Shown: positions 44,160 to 53,266 of the stretch, piece by piece
Layout: each line of letters opens with the position of its first letter
Numbering within the stretch: the stretch's first letter is position 1
Origin: Arthrobacter sp. NIO-1057
Lineage (GTDB): Bacteria; Actinomycetota; Actinomycetes; Actinomycetales; Micrococcaceae
DNA length: 64,000 nucleotides
Direction of reading: 5' to 3'
Assembly: GCF_900094805.1 (NCBI RefSeq)
Contig: NZ_FMAT01000008.1
Location: forward strand, 30,729 to 94,728
Program-made: the position numbers and the translations under genes
The notes under the pieces: model-generated
What the model was told of the DNA's origin: nothing
Database searches by the model: none
What the model saw: only the letters and a program-made list of their open reading frames with translations

Positions 44160-45593
44160 ATGCTGTCCAAAGCAGTGCGTAGTAAGTTCTTGCGCGCCAC
44201 CCTCGGTGGCGCCATGGCACTGGCTTTAACATTGCCAGCTGGAATTGTCGCGGCTGATGAGCTGGATGATAGGAAAGCCCAGGTTGAGGGCAATATCAAC
44301 GATCTTGAACAAGACATGGAATTCTTGGACGCCGATATTCAGGCGACCGATCAGAAGTTGCGTGATCAACAGGCTCAAGTACCGGCCGCGGAACAGGCTC
44401 TGGCGGATGCGCAGAGCCGTGTGGCCAATGCCCAAGCTGCCGTCGCTGATTTGAACGACCGGCTCATCGCCGCTCAGGGAACTCGCGATCAGGTCGCAGC
44501 AGAAATTGAAGCCAATGCCAAGAAGATTTCTGAGGCCAAGGAAGCCATGGCTTCTATTGCTTCGGAAGCCTACAAGCGCGGTGGAGTTTCTAGCGGGCTG
44601 GACATGATCCTCAACATGGATTCAGCCACCGAAATTGCCGATGGTCTTGACCTGGCAAACCGTGCGATGGAATCCCAGAGCGCCACCTACAATAACTTGG
44701 CCCAAGAGCAGGCAAACAATGAGAACAATAAAGTTCGACTGGATGCCGTCGAGAAGGAAATTGCTTCTCTAAAGTCACAGGCCGAGGATGCGCTGGCTCA
44801 GGAACAAGCTGCTCGTAATCAGGCGCAGGACGCAAAGAATGAGCTCGATGCACTGGTGGCCAGCACCGAAAAGCTCGGAGCTGAACTTGAGGCCAAGAAG
44901 CCACAGATTCAACAAAAGCTAGCTTCGCAGCAGAAGGAATACGCGCAGGTTCAGGCCGATATCAAGGAACGCCAAGAGCGTTTGTTGCGGGAGGAAGCTG
45001 AGCGCAAGCGCAAGGCGGCAGAAGCCGAGGCAAAGCGTAAGGCAGCCTACGAGGCTGAGCAGAAACGTCTTGCCGAAGAAGCAGCTGCGAAGAAAAAGAC
45101 GTACAAGAAAAAGGCCTACGTTCCTACAACCACTGAGACGCCCAAGGCGAGTACCTCCAGCGGTTCCAGCGCGTGGGGCCTGGTCAAGCCTACGACCAGC
45201 AACAATCTGACTTCAAGCTTTGGTTGGCGTCCAACCCCTGCTGGAACGATTGATTACGGTGGACAGGGCGGATATGTCCACGCAGGTATCGACTGGGGCT
45301 TTGGCGGCCAGTGTGGCGCGCCAATTACCGCTGCGGCTGACGGAGAAGTATGGACGGCCGGTTGGGGTGGTACCGCCGGAAACAAGGTACTCATTTCTCA
45401 TGGCGTTGTTAATGGCAAAGCATTGGCGACCGGATACCACCACATGTCACGCGTAGCAGTGAGCGTGGGACAGCACGTCAAGCAGGGTCAAGTTATCGGC
45501 TATGTTGGCACCACCGGTAACTCCACCGGTTGCCACCTGCACTTCGAAACGGTCGTCAACGGCACGGCCGTGAACCCATTGGGACTTCTCTAG
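44160..45593 (+). CDS. Secreted coiled-coil M23 peptidase (EnvC/PcsB-type)
   Basis: The 477-residue protein has a signal peptide (positive start, LGGAMALALTLPAG, cleavage near A30) and long coiled coils at about 35-110 and 185-320, with a charged Lys/Glu/Ala-rich tail. A LytM (M23) domain at about 350-475 has zinc ligands HAGIDWG and HLHFE. Coiled-coil plus wall-hydrolase proteins encoded next to ftsEX (PcsB, EnvC, RipC types) are the partners activated by FtsX. The active-site residues look intact, so it may be a hydrolase itself. Confidence 0.92.
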   Translation: MLSKAVRSKFLRATLGGAMALALTLPAGIVAADELDDRKAQVEGNINDLEQDMEFLDADIQATDQKLRDQQAQVPAAEQALADAQSRVANAQAAVADLNDRLIAAQGTRDQVAAEIEANAKKISEAKEAMASIASEAYKRGGVSSGLDMILNMDSATEIADGLDLANRAMESQSATYNNLAQEQANNENNKVRLDAVEKEIASLKSQAEDALAQEQAARNQAQDAKNELDALVASTEKLGAELEAKKPQIQQKLASQQKEYAQVQADIKERQERLLREEAERKRKAAEAEAKRKAAYEAEQKRLAEEAAAKKKTYKKKAYVPTTTETPKASTSSGSSAWGLVKPTTSNNLTSSFGWRPTPAGTIDYGGQGGYVHAGIDWGFGGQCGAPITAAADGEVWTAGWGGTAGNKVLISHGVVNGKALATGYHHMSRVAVSVGQHVKQGQVIGYVGTTGNSTGCHLHFETVVNGTAVNPLGLL

Positions 45594-45647
45594 CGCTAGA
45601 CTTGTAGTCTGCGTGCGAGAATCCGTACGCGACACGCAAGGAGTAAC

Positions 45648-46121
45648 GTGGCTAAGAAGAACCAAGAAGATCGGGTGATCGCGAGCAACCGCAAGGCGCG
45701 CCACGATTTTGAAATCCTCGATACCTTCGAAGCTGGCATGGTCCTCACTGGCACCGAAGTAAAGTCATTACGCGAAGGCAAAGCCTCGCTGGTTGACGGT
45801 TTCGGCCAGTTCTACCGTGGTGAGCTTTATATCGAGAACGTCTACATCCCTGAGTACCTCAACGGATCGTGGACCAATCACGCGGCACGTAGGCGTCGTA
45901 AGCTCTTGCTGCACCGTCAAGAACTGCTCAAGATCGAGCGCAAAATTAGCGAAGCTGGACTTACTGTTGTCCCGCTGAGCCTGTACTTCAAGTCGGGCCG
46001 CGCCAAAATTGAGATCGGTGTTGCTCGCGGTAAGCGCGAGTACGACAAGCGCCAGACCTTGCGCGAACAGCAGGATAACCGTGAGGCGTTGCGAGCAATG
46101 CGTGAGCGCAATCGCAGATAG
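45648..46121 (+). CDS. smpB: SsrA-binding protein SmpB
   Basis: The 157-residue OB-fold protein carries tmRNA to stalled ribosomes. It has [35 protein letters not shown] and a basic C-terminal tail ([19 protein letters not shown]). The start is GTG with AAGGAG 7 nt upstream. The tmRNA gene follows after about 115 nt. Confidence 0.97.
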   Translation: MAKKNQEDRVIASNRKARHDFEILDTFEAGMVLTGTEVKSLREGKASLVDGFGQFYRGELYIENVYIPEYLNGSWTNHAARRRRKLLLHRQELLKIERKISEAGLTVVPLSLYFKSGRAKIEIGVARGKREYDKRQTLREQQDNREALRAMRERNRR

Positions 46122-46237
46122 TTCGGATTTAGTTGTGGCGCATCTGACTTTGGGGGATAACCCGTCGGTGCGCTATGATTGATAGACACGCTTTTAGCGT
46201 GGTTGCACCCGGGAAACCGGGATTGACAACAAAATAC

Positions 46238-46603
46238 GGGGATGATCGGTTTCGACGGTGTGAGTCGCGACAGATGAAGCGGGCCGAGGACGCAAAGTTA
46301 TCTCGTTAACGCTCTTTGCAAACCAATAAGTGCCGAATCAAAGCGCACTGACTTCGCTCTCGCTGCCTAAGCAGCCAGACAGTCCGTTAGCCAGAGGTTG
46401 CTATCGCCTCTGATCCTAACGTCATTTAGATAGCCACTGTATCTGGCGGTTGTTGCCGCTGTCGGATACATATTTAGGCAACTGTGCCCGGATCAACCAC
46501 ATGTTTGCGTGATGGTTGGGGCAGAGAAATTCCGCAGCAAACTGCGCCCGGAGAAGACCTGGCAACACCACATCGGACGGGAGTTCAATTCTCCCCATCT
46601 CCA
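46238..46603 (+). ncRNA. ssrA: tmRNA (ssrA)
   Basis: The 5' GGGGATG pairs with 3' CATCTCC, the tRNA-like end has TTCAA, and the body has the typical pseudoknot stems. The tag reads AESKRTDFALAA then TAA (46332-46370), matching the actinobacterial ADTKRTDFALAA type. CCA is not encoded. TATGAT near 46174 is a likely -10, with a short precursor leader that holds two small hairpins. It rescues stalled ribosomes together with SmpB. Confidence 0.95.
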
Positions 46604-46610
46604 CATTTTG

Positions 46611-46651
46611 AAGCTCTGGAACTAGGCGCAACCTGGTTCCAGAGCTTTTTT
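46611..46651 (+). terminator. Terminator of ssrA
   Basis: AAGCTCTGGAACTAGG pairs with CCTGGTTCCAGAGCTT around CGCAA, followed by a run of T. It starts 8 nt after the tmRNA end. Confidence 0.93.
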
Positions 46652-46820
46652 GTTGCTAGAACGCTGAACAAGGTATAACGGACGCGAATTGATGGCGACA
46701 TAGTTCACGCTGGCTAAACACTTTTAGAATTTCGCGAGCCTATTCGCGGCTTTGAGGATTTACACATAGACTTGAAATGAAAGCCGGAGATTACTGGTCG
46801 GTTGACTGTGCGGAATTGGA

Positions 46821-47309
46821 GTGAGATTAAAGTCGATGGGTAAAAAGAGCTCCCAGCGGGTATCGCCGTTCCTTACTGGCATCTACGCAGTGGTTGCTTT
46901 TTTGCTTGAAGTGGGGCTGCTATTCGCAGCTGCGCTGGCAGCGATCGCCTTCATTCCTTGGCCCACGATCTTAGCCATTCTGACTGTCGTCATCCCGTTA
47001 TTGGTTATTTGGGCCATTTTCTTCTCGCCCAAAGCCGTGGTAAAACTGCGTTTGCGCACTCGAATCTTGTTGATTCATCTCATTTACTTGGTCGGTGCCT
47101 ACGTCTTGTGGCTCAGCGTTGACCATAGTTTTTACGCCCAATCACAGATCTGGGCCATTGCCATGCTCTGCCTGACCGGAATCAGTGCCATCCTGGTCTT
47201 GGCCACCGGCGGTTTTGTGGTGCCGCATGATCGAACGCCTAAACCCATCAAACGCGCGCCAAACCGTCAAGCAACCGGAGCCCCCAAGGGGCGTCGCGCA
47301 GCACGCTAA
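46821..47309 (+). CDS. YrdB-like membrane protein (DUF2568)
   Basis: The protein has four hydrophobic helices (YAVVAFLLEVGLLFAAALAAIAF, ILAILTVVIPLLVIWAIFF, ILLIHLIYLVGAYVLWL, WAIAMLCLTGISAILVLA) and a basic C-terminal tail. The layout and FSPKA.VKL motif match DUF2568/YrdB proteins of unknown function. The start is GTG 46821 or ATG 46836; the ribosome site is unclear for both. Confidence 0.75.
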   Translation: MRLKSMGKKSSQRVSPFLTGIYAVVAFLLEVGLLFAAALAAIAFIPWPTILAILTVVIPLLVIWAIFFSPKAVVKLRLRTRILLIHLIYLVGAYVLWLSVDHSFYAQSQIWAIAMLCLTGISAILVLATGGFVVPHDRTPKPIKRAPNRQATGAPKGRRAAR

Positions 47310-47339
47310 TAGCTTTTCTTTTGTGCGCCGCGAACCGCT

Positions 47340-47723
47340 CTATATCAGTGAGGCGAGCAGGAAACCGATGTAGGCGGCCAAGATCGCTGAAATGAGTGTG
47401 CCAAAGGCCGTGGCCAGGCTGGCGAGCGGGCGACCAGCCCTGAGCAGGCGAACCGTATCAGAACTGGCAGTGGAGAACGTGGTGTAGCCACCGAGCACCC
47501 CGGTTCCCACCGCTAGCAGCCAAGCTTGGTCCATTCCGGTGCCTGTCAGCAAGCCGGTGAAAAATCCTAGGGCGAGAGAGCCTGAGACGTTGATCGTCAT
47601 GGTTCCCCAAGGAAGCAAGCCACCGGTTCGAGCAGAGATAAAGGTGTCCAGTGCGAAGCGCATCACTGCGCCCAGGCCACCACACAGTGCGACAATGACA
47701 AAGAGCATCGGAGTCATGAGCAT
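47340..47723 (-). CDS. crcB: Fluoride channel subunit CrcB/Fluc
   Basis: The 127-residue protein has four membrane helices with GGLGAVMRFALD, INVSGSLALGFFTG and GVLGGYTTFST, the fluoride-export motifs (N in helix 2, GGxTTFS break in helix 3). ATG 47723 shares its first base with the stop of the upstream crcB gene. Paired crcB genes usually make a heterodimer. Confidence 0.93.
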   Translation of the reverse strand: MLMTPMLFVIVALCGGLGAVMRFALDTFISARTGGLLPWGTMTINVSGSLALGFFTGLLTGTGMDQAWLLAVGTGVLGGYTTFSTASSDTVRLLRAGRPLASLATAFGTLISAILAAYIGFLLASLI

Positions 47724-48163
47724 TATTTCCCGCCCTTGGAAACAGCACTGGCTCGGGTGCCTACGAGCATGCCGCACCAGGTTGCCAAAGCGCCGAATAA
47801 TACGGTGCCCAGCGCATAAAGTAGACCGGTTTTCGCGTCACCTTGAGTGAGAAGCAACATCGTGTCGGTCGCCAGCGCGCTATAGGTGGTGAATCCGCCC
47901 ATGAACCCGGTGCCTAGCAGTAACCGCAATTTTTTACGTCGACTATCTTCCGGGCCCCGGGTAGCAAGGGCCGTGAGTAGCCAACCCAGGGCGAACGCTC
48001 CGCAGAGGTTGATCAGCAAGATGGCCAGCGGCAACGATCCTTCGCGCGGCAGGGCCAAGCTCACCGCTAGCCTCGTGGCGGTTCCAACGCTGGCCCCGGC
48101 GAACACCAAGAGGATTTCGCTTCGGCGTACGGTAAATTTCTTGATTGGCATCGGGCGGATCAC
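47723..48163 (-). CDS. crcB: Fluoride channel subunit CrcB/Fluc
   Basis: The 146-residue protein has the same four-helix layout with GASVGTATRLAVS, LLINLCGAFALGWL and GFMGGFTTYSALATDT. Compared with its partner it has a longer basic N-terminus. The GTG start overlaps the DtxR-type gene stop by 4 nt. No fluoride riboswitch is seen in the operon. Confidence 0.93.
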   Translation of the reverse strand: MIRPMPIKKFTVRRSEILLVFAGASVGTATRLAVSLALPREGSLPLAILLINLCGAFALGWLLTALATRGPEDSRRKKLRLLLGTGFMGGFTTYSALATDTMLLLTQGDAKTGLLYALGTVLFGALATWCGMLVGTRASAVSKGGK

Positions 48164-48771
48164 TTCGAATGGGCGTTGCGGACCCAGATCAGTGAGGCCT
48201 CGATGAAATTTAGTTGGTGGGGGAGCCTGATGAGGGCTCCGGGCACTAAGCCTTGGATCGCAGCACGGCGCAGGAACTCGGGATCTTCATCGCTAATGCG
48301 ATCGATAATGGCACGATCGCCACTAAAGCGGTCCAAGCGGATCGCCTCGGAAACCGGTAGGGTGCCATCGGCGCTCGGGATCGCATCTCCGTGTGGGTCG
48401 TGCTGGGGGTGGCCGAGGCGTGCATCCAGCGCATTGATAAAGCGGTCAGAGACGGTGTGTTCCAGGGCCTCGGCCTCATCGTGCACTTCGTCCCAGCCAT
48501 AGCCGAGCTCATCGCGCAGAAAAGTCTCAATCAGCCGGTGCCGGCGGACCATGCGCAAGGCTTCGCGGCGCCCGCTGGGGCTGAGCGCCACGGTTTTGCG
48601 CGGGACATGGCTCACCAGCCCCTTGCCGGCCAATTTCTGGATCATGGAGGTCACTGAGGCAGGGGAGAGACCCAATTGGTCGGCCAACACTCCCGTGCTG
48701 ACCTCGGTATCGTCCCATTCGGTCAGCGTGTAGAGCGCCTTGAGGTAGTCTTCTTCGCTGGTGGTGAGCAT
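48160..48771 (-). CDS. Metal-dependent repressor (DtxR/MntR family)
   Basis: The 203-residue protein has a DtxR winged helix (TTSEEDYLKALYTL, TGVLADQLGLSPASVTSMIQKLAGKGLV), then the metal-binding dimer domain with MVRRHRLIETFL, WDEVHDEAEALEHTVSD and a C-terminal FeoA/SH3-like region. TGATG overlaps the hisN stop, which fixes the ATG at 48771; the longer frame to 48843 lies inside hisN. Whether it senses Mn or Fe is not decided. Confidence 0.9.
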   Translation of the reverse strand: MLTTSEEDYLKALYTLTEWDDTEVSTGVLADQLGLSPASVTSMIQKLAGKGLVSHVPRKTVALSPSGRREALRMVRRHRLIETFLRDELGYGWDEVHDEAEALEHTVSDRFINALDARLGHPQHDPHGDAIPSADGTLPVSEAIRLDRFSGDRAIIDRISDEDPEFLRRAAIQGLVPGALIRLPHQLNFIEASLIWVRNAHSK

Positions 48772-49574
48772 CAGCGGTTGAGGTAGGGGAGGATGGCGTC
48801 GTGCAGCTTTCCGTTGCTGGCTAGTGCATTGCCTCCGTGGCAACCTTCAACACCGGATACCGAGGTAAATCGGCCACCGGCTTCGCGGACCACCGGAACC
48901 AGAGCCGCCATGTCGTAGAGTTCCAGCTCTGGTTCGAACGCCGCGTCCACGGCGCCCTCTGCCAGTAGCGCGTAGGAGTAAAAGTCACCGTAGCCGCGGG
49001 TGCGCCAGGCGGTATCCAAGAGCTCCAGGAAGCCCTCAAGTTTCCCGGCCTCCTCCCAACCATTCAGCGAGGCGTAGGCCAAGGAAGAATCGGCAAGTTC
49101 GGTGACACTGGATACCGAAATCTTGCGGGTGGCTCGCTCACCGTTCACTCCGGTGGGTTCATTGACGTAGGCGCCCAAACCGGTGGCAGCATGCCAGCGT
49201 CGACCTAATGCCGGGGCGGATATGACGCCCAGCACCGGCTCGTCATCCACCAACAGCGCGATGAGGGTAGCCCAGACAGGTACACGTCGCACAAAGTTTT
49301 TGGTCCCGTCGATCGGGTCAATCACCCAGCGCCGCGATCCGCTGCCGTGCACACCGAACTCCTCACCGAGCACCGAGTCCTGGGGGCGGTATTCGGCTAG
49401 TTCGGCCAAGATCAATTGCTCGGCCCCACGATCGGCATCCGAGACCGGGGTCATATCCGGTTTGGATTCGACGACCAAATCGTTGGAACCATAGCGGGCT
49501 AGGGTCAACTGGTCGACCTTGTCGGCCAGGGTCAAAGCGAAGTCTAGGTCTTGCTCAAGGGTGAAATCTGCCAT
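48771..49574 (-). CDS. hisN: Histidinol-phosphatase, inositol monophosphatase type
   Basis: The 267-residue enzyme has the metal-site motifs GEEFG near residue 73, DPIDGTKNF near 87-95 and YDMAAL near 220. This is the IMP-fold phosphatase. In actinobacteria the gene next to rsgA/aroA is commonly HisN, which makes histidinol from histidinol phosphate. The operon order aroA-rsgA-hisN supports this. Alternative substrates such as inositol phosphate cannot be excluded. Confidence 0.88.
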   Translation of the reverse strand: MADFTLEQDLDFALTLADKVDQLTLARYGSNDLVVESKPDMTPVSDADRGAEQLILAELAEYRPQDSVLGEEFGVHGSGSRRWVIDPIDGTKNFVRRVPVWATLIALLVDDEPVLGVISAPALGRRWHAATGLGAYVNEPTGVNGERATRKISVSSVTELADSSLAYASLNGWEEAGKLEGFLELLDTAWRTRGYGDFYSYALLAEGAVDAAFEPELELYDMAALVPVVREAGGRFTSVSGVEGCHGGNALASNGKLHDAILPYLNR

Positions 49575-49587
49575 GGTGTTCTGGCGC

Positions 49588-50679
49588 TTAGAGGGCGCCG
49601 AGCTCCTTTTCGTGCGTGGTTTGCTCGGTCGTGACCAACCGGCGGTATGAGGCCAGGCGATCGGCGGCCTGAGGGGTGGGTGCCTCCTGGGCCCAGGCTT
49701 CCAACGCGCATCCCGCTTCCCCCACGGCGTGGGTACAGCCGCGCGGGCAATTGGTCGCGATTTCTGCCAGGTCTTCGAAGGCGGCCAGAATGTTATCGGG
49801 ATCCACTAGGCCAAGGCCGAAGGATCGAATGCCGGGGGTGTCGATGAGCCAGGACCCGGGGATATCTCCCAGTCGCAGGGCCAGCGCATTGGAGGAGGTG
49901 TGGCGTCCGCGTCCGGTGACCGCGTTGACGTGCCCGGTGGCACGCGTGGAGCCGGTCAGCGCGTTCACTAGGGTGGATTTTCCCACCCCGGAGTGTCCGA
50001 GTACGACCGAAACACTGCCGGCCAGCAGCTCGGTGAGTTCTTCTAGCGCGTTGGCATCCAGCCGGGCACTAGATCCGTCGGCACCCCGGGCATCAACTCC
50101 CGAGGCTTCCTGGTCGGTGGTGCGCGAAATGACCACGGGGAAATCTAGCCCCTCGTAGTGCCTCAGGAATTCTGCCGGGTCCTTCACATCGGCCTTGGTC
50201 ACGCACAACACCGGCTGAATGCCGGCATCGTAGGCGGCGACCAGGGCGCGGTCCACAAAACCGGTCCGGGGTTCGGGGTTGGCGGCCGCGACCACGATGA
50301 CCAGCTTGTCCACGTTGGCGACCACCACGCGCTCGGTGGCGTCGGTGTCATCGGCGCTACGCCGCAAGAGGGTCTTGCGCTCCTGAATGCGCACCAGACG
50401 GGCGAGCGTATCGGGCTTGCCCGAGGTATCACCGACCAGACCGACCAGATCGCCCGGGACGATGGCTTGCCGGCGCAGTTCGCGGGCCCGTGCGGCGATC
50501 ACTAGGCGCTCGGCACTGGTGTCCTCATCGAGGATGGCGGTGTAGCGGCCACGATCGACGGTGATAATCCGGCCGATCTGGGCCTTGTCGTAGGCCGGAC
50601 GGTCCTTGGTGCGGGGGCGTGATCCGCGCTTGTTCGGGCGTACCCTCACCGAGGACTCGTCGTACTCTGAGTAACGCAT
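49588..50679 (-). CDS. rsgA: Small ribosomal subunit biogenesis GTPase RsgA
   Basis: The 363-residue circularly permuted GTPase has an N-terminal OB fold, G4 TKADVKD, G1 GHSGVGKST, G3 DTPGIRSFGL, and a C-terminal zinc knuckle (CPRGCTHAVGEAGC). The stop of aroA abuts its start. RsgA matures the 30S subunit. Confidence 0.95.
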   Translation of the reverse strand: MRYSEYDESSVRVRPNKRGSRPRTKDRPAYDKAQIGRIITVDRGRYTAILDEDTSAERLVIAARARELRRQAIVPGDLVGLVGDTSGKPDTLARLVRIQERKTLLRRSADDTDATERVVVANVDKLVIVVAAANPEPRTGFVDRALVAAYDAGIQPVLCVTKADVKDPAEFLRHYEGLDFPVVISRTTDQEASGVDARGADGSSARLDANALEELTELLAGSVSVVLGHSGVGKSTLVNALTGSTRATGHVNAVTGRGRHTSSNALALRLGDIPGSWLIDTPGIRSFGLGLVDPDNILAAFEDLAEIATNCPRGCTHAVGEAGCALEAWAQEAPTPQAADRLASYRRLVTTEQTTHEKELGAL

Positions 50680-51959
50680 TAGCCGCGGGCCTTCGCGGTG
50701 GAGGCCATGTCAGACCATAATTGGGGGAACTGCGGCATGGTTTTGGCGGTGGTAGCGATATTTTCCACGCGGATCCCTTCGATGGCCAGCCCCAGTAATG
50801 CGCCGGCGGTGGCCATGCGGTGGTCCTCGTAGCTGTGAATATCGGCGGGGCGCAGTTCAGCTGGGGTAATTTCCAAGCTGTCCGCGGTGGCCACCACCTG
50901 CACACCGACCTTGTTCAGTTCGGTTTCTAGAGCGGCAAGGCGATCGGTTTCATGCCCGCGCAGGTGCCCGATCCCGGTCAGCTTGCTCGGCGAATCTGCC
51001 AGCGCACACAGGGCTGCCAGGGTTGGAGCCAGCTCGGAAGCATCCGCGTAGTCGATACCGTGAATTTTTCCGGTACCGCGCACGGTGAGCACTGCATCAT
51101 CGCCGTGGTGCACCTCGGCGCCCATCTGGCTCAGGATTTGCCCCCATTTTCCGCCGACCTGGGTGGTGGTTGTTGGCCAGTGGCGAATGCCGACGCTACC
51201 ATTGCTGGCCAAGGCGGCGGCCAAGAACGGACCGGCATTGGACAGATCCGGTTCTACCGTTACGGTGAAGCCGGCCAGAGCCCCGGCAGCCACCTGCCAG
51301 CCACGCCCGTCTTCGTCCACGGTGATCGTCACGCCCAGTTCGCGCAGGGTCTGCACGGTCATCATGATGTGATCGGGCGAGGCGACCGGGCCGTTGGCGG
51401 CGCGTAGCGTGAGACCACCGGGCAGTGCGTGACCCACCAACAGCAGGGCGGAGATGAATTGGGAGCTACCCGAAGCGTCGATGACTACCTGTTCGTCGGA
51501 GCGCAAGGCGCTGGCGTCCATGGTGAAGGGCAGCATGCCAGGTTCTTGCGCGTACTCGATGCTCGCGCCCAAGGTTTCTAGCGCGTTCAGTACCGGGGCC
51601 ATGGGACGCAGGCGAGCTGCCGGATCGCCGTCAAATTTCACTGTGGCTCCGGCCACCGCCGCCAGGGGTGGAACAAAACGCATCACGGTGCCGGCCAAGC
51701 CGCACTGAATCTCCAGCGGCCCGCGGGCCAGTTCGGCGGCAGGGGTGATGTGCACGGTGGTGGAGCCATCGGAGCACTCAACGCGTTCGATCCCCACTCC
51801 AAATGCTGCGAGGGCGTCGAGCATTAGCTCGGTGTCACGACTGATCAGGGTGTTATGGATGGTGGAGGGCGAAGAGGCAAGGGCCGCCAGGATCAGATAC
51901 CGGTTGGTCAGCGACTTGGAAGCGGGCACCGAAACGATGGCATCAACACCGGTGCGCAC
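50679..51959 (-). CDS. aroA: 3-phosphoshikimate 1-carboxyvinyltransferase (EPSP synthase)
   Basis: The enzyme transfers enolpyruvate from PEP to shikimate-3-phosphate. It shows VPASKSLTNR (PGSKS loop, with Ala in place of the usual Gly) and GLAGTVMRFVPPLAAV, SGSSQFISALLL and DHRMATAGALLGLA. The conventional start is GTG 51959 (426 residues), but this drops the first beta strand: the 26 upstream codons (52037 down to 51960) include WWSAPFV, which aligns with family N-termini. They hold no ATG, GTG or TTG, but an ATC at 52037 has AAGGA 6 nt upstream. The true start is therefore open. Confidence 0.93.
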   Translation of the reverse strand: MRTGVDAIVSVPASKSLTNRYLILAALASSPSTIHNTLISRDTELMLDALAAFGVGIERVECSDGSTTVHITPAAELARGPLEIQCGLAGTVMRFVPPLAAVAGATVKFDGDPAARLRPMAPVLNALETLGASIEYAQEPGMLPFTMDASALRSDEQVVIDASGSSQFISALLLVGHALPGGLTLRAANGPVASPDHIMMTVQTLRELGVTITVDEDGRGWQVAAGALAGFTVTVEPDLSNAGPFLAAALASNGSVGIRHWPTTTTQVGGKWGQILSQMGAEVHHGDDAVLTVRGTGKIHGIDYADASELAPTLAALCALADSPSKLTGIGHLRGHETDRLAALETELNKVGVQVVATADSLEITPAELRPADIHSYEDHRMATAGALLGLAIEGIRVENIATTAKTMPQFPQLWSDMASTAKARG

Positions 51960-52090
51960 AAAAGGTGCCGACCACCAGTTCTCGTGAGTGTTCGACTGAT
52001 CGGACTGGGGGATTCCGGAGGCGCTTGCAGTGTTGATTGCTGATCCTTAGGCTCGTGCGGTTTTAGTTAAATCCTAGCCGAGATCGGTGC

Positions 52091-52119
52091 GGGAATAAGG
52101 TTTTAGCTCCTATGGTTAT
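52091..52119 (+). promoter_or_regulatory. SigR/SigH-type autoregulatory promoter
   Basis: GGGAAT (52091-52096), 18 bp, then GTTAT (52115-52119) is a full match to the GGGAAT-N18-GTT consensus of thiol-stress ECF sigma factors. It points to the sigma gene, so positive autoregulation is expected. It starts transcription downstream of the far upstream ATG at 52112. Confidence 0.85.
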
Positions 52120-52261
52120 ACCCAGTGTGACGATTAGACAGGATACTTCAACAGTCGGCGGTACCACCTGCATGGTGGAAGATGAGCCGCGCGGCACTCG
52201 TAGCGTTAGCCGATCGCGGCCGAAATCGCGCAATAGCGTCGGCGACCGCGTAGACTCGGGC

Positions 52262-52918
52262 GTGATGAACAACAAGAGTGTGGACGAGAATTTGCCCGAT
52301 GTGGCCACCGAGTCCGAGGCACAGCGTCGCGAACGGTTTGAACGCGATGCCATGGAGTATGTGGACCAGCTGTATTCGGCGGCCCTGCGCATGGCCCGTA
52401 ACCCGACCGACGCGGAGGATCTGGTGCAGGAGGCCTACACCAAGGCGTACTCGGCCTTCCACCAGTACAAGCCGGGGACCAACCTGAAGGCCTGGCTGTA
52501 TCGGATCCTGACCAATACCTATATCAACCTGTACCGCAAGCGCCAGCGTGAGCCACTGCGCACCAGCACCGACACCGTCGAGGACTGGCAGATGGCTTCG
52601 GCCATGGAGCATTCGCCCACTGGTTTGCGTTCGGCCGAGGTCGAGGCATTGGATCACCTACCTGATTCGGATGTGAAGGCTGCCTTGCAGGCGATCGGCG
52701 AAGACTTCCGGATGGCGGTGTACTTCGTGGATGTTGAAGGCTTTAGCTACAAGGAAGCCAGCGACATCTTGGGCGTGCCTATTGGTACCGTGATGTCACG
52801 TTTGCACCGTGGACGTAAAAACTTGAGGGAACTGCTCGCCGATTATGCAGCAGATCGTGGGATAGCCACCGGGACTCGCACCAAGAGCTCGGCCAAGGCT
52901 GATGGAGGAGCGAAATAA
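52262..52918 (+). CDS. sigR: ECF sigma factor SigR/SigH (thiol/redox stress)
   Basis: From GTG 52262 the product is 218 residues, with region 2 ([33 protein letters not shown]) and region 4 ([33 protein letters not shown]), both near identical in style to SigR/SigH. The cognate anti-sigma gene follows 1 nt downstream. The frame is open upstream to 52112, which adds 50 residues; in Streptomyces a longer unstable SigR isoform is made in this way. Confidence 0.93.
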   Translation: MMNNKSVDENLPDVATESEAQRRERFERDAMEYVDQLYSAALRMARNPTDAEDLVQEAYTKAYSAFHQYKPGTNLKAWLYRILTNTYINLYRKRQREPLRTSTDTVEDWQMASAMEHSPTGLRSAEVEALDHLPDSDVKAALQAIGEDFRMAVYFVDVEGFSYKEASDILGVPIGTVMSRLHRGRKNLRELLADYAADRGIATGTRTKSSAKADGGAK

Positions 52919-52919
52919 G

Positions 52920-53180
52920 ATGGATTGCAATTCATTGGGTGATTGCGCCGATGACCGCATAGTCCGCATCTATGAGTACCTCGACGGTGCCCTGACGCTG
53001 GGCGATCTCAAAGAGGTCAAGTCGCATTTGGAAGGCTGCCCGGAGTGCACCGAAGAATACGATCTGGAGTGCATCATCCGCTCGGTCGTGCGACGTAGTT
53101 GCCAAGAGCAGGCACCGCAGACGCTGAAGGCGAATATTATCGCCCGGATCTCGCAGATTCGTGTGGAGTCTGGCCACTAA
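52920..53180 (+). CDS. rsrA: Zinc anti-sigma factor RsrA-like
   Basis: The 86-residue protein has the ZAS motif HLEGCPEC (H-x3-C-x2-C) near residue 41, with further cysteines (DLECIIRS, RRSCQEQ) that take part in the disulfide switch. Reduced protein with zinc holds SigR; oxidation releases it. The ATG at 52920 has GGAGGAG 8 nt upstream, which lies inside the sigma gene. Confidence 0.93.
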   Translation: MDCNSLGDCADDRIVRIYEYLDGALTLGDLKEVKSHLEGCPECTEEYDLECIIRSVVRRSCQEQAPQTLKANIIARISQIRVESGH

Positions 53181-53203
53181 GAGCCAAGCGCCAAAACCAA
53201 AGA

Positions 53204-53253
53204 GAAACCCCGTATCGTTCGAGCCAAACTCGAATGGTACGGGGTTCTTTTTT
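53204..53253. terminator. Bidirectional terminator rsrA / bL37
   Basis: GAAACCCCGTATCGTTCGAG pairs with CTCGAATGGTACGGGGTTC around CCAAA (two wobble/mismatch positions), followed by a T-run. It lies between convergent rsrA and the small ribosomal gene. Confidence 0.92.
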
Positions 53254-53266
53254 ATGTTCGCTTCGC

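Noticed and set aside
47340..48163. Fluoride riboswitch for the crcB pair
   Set aside because: The genes overlap each other and the DtxR gene, so there is no leader to hold one.
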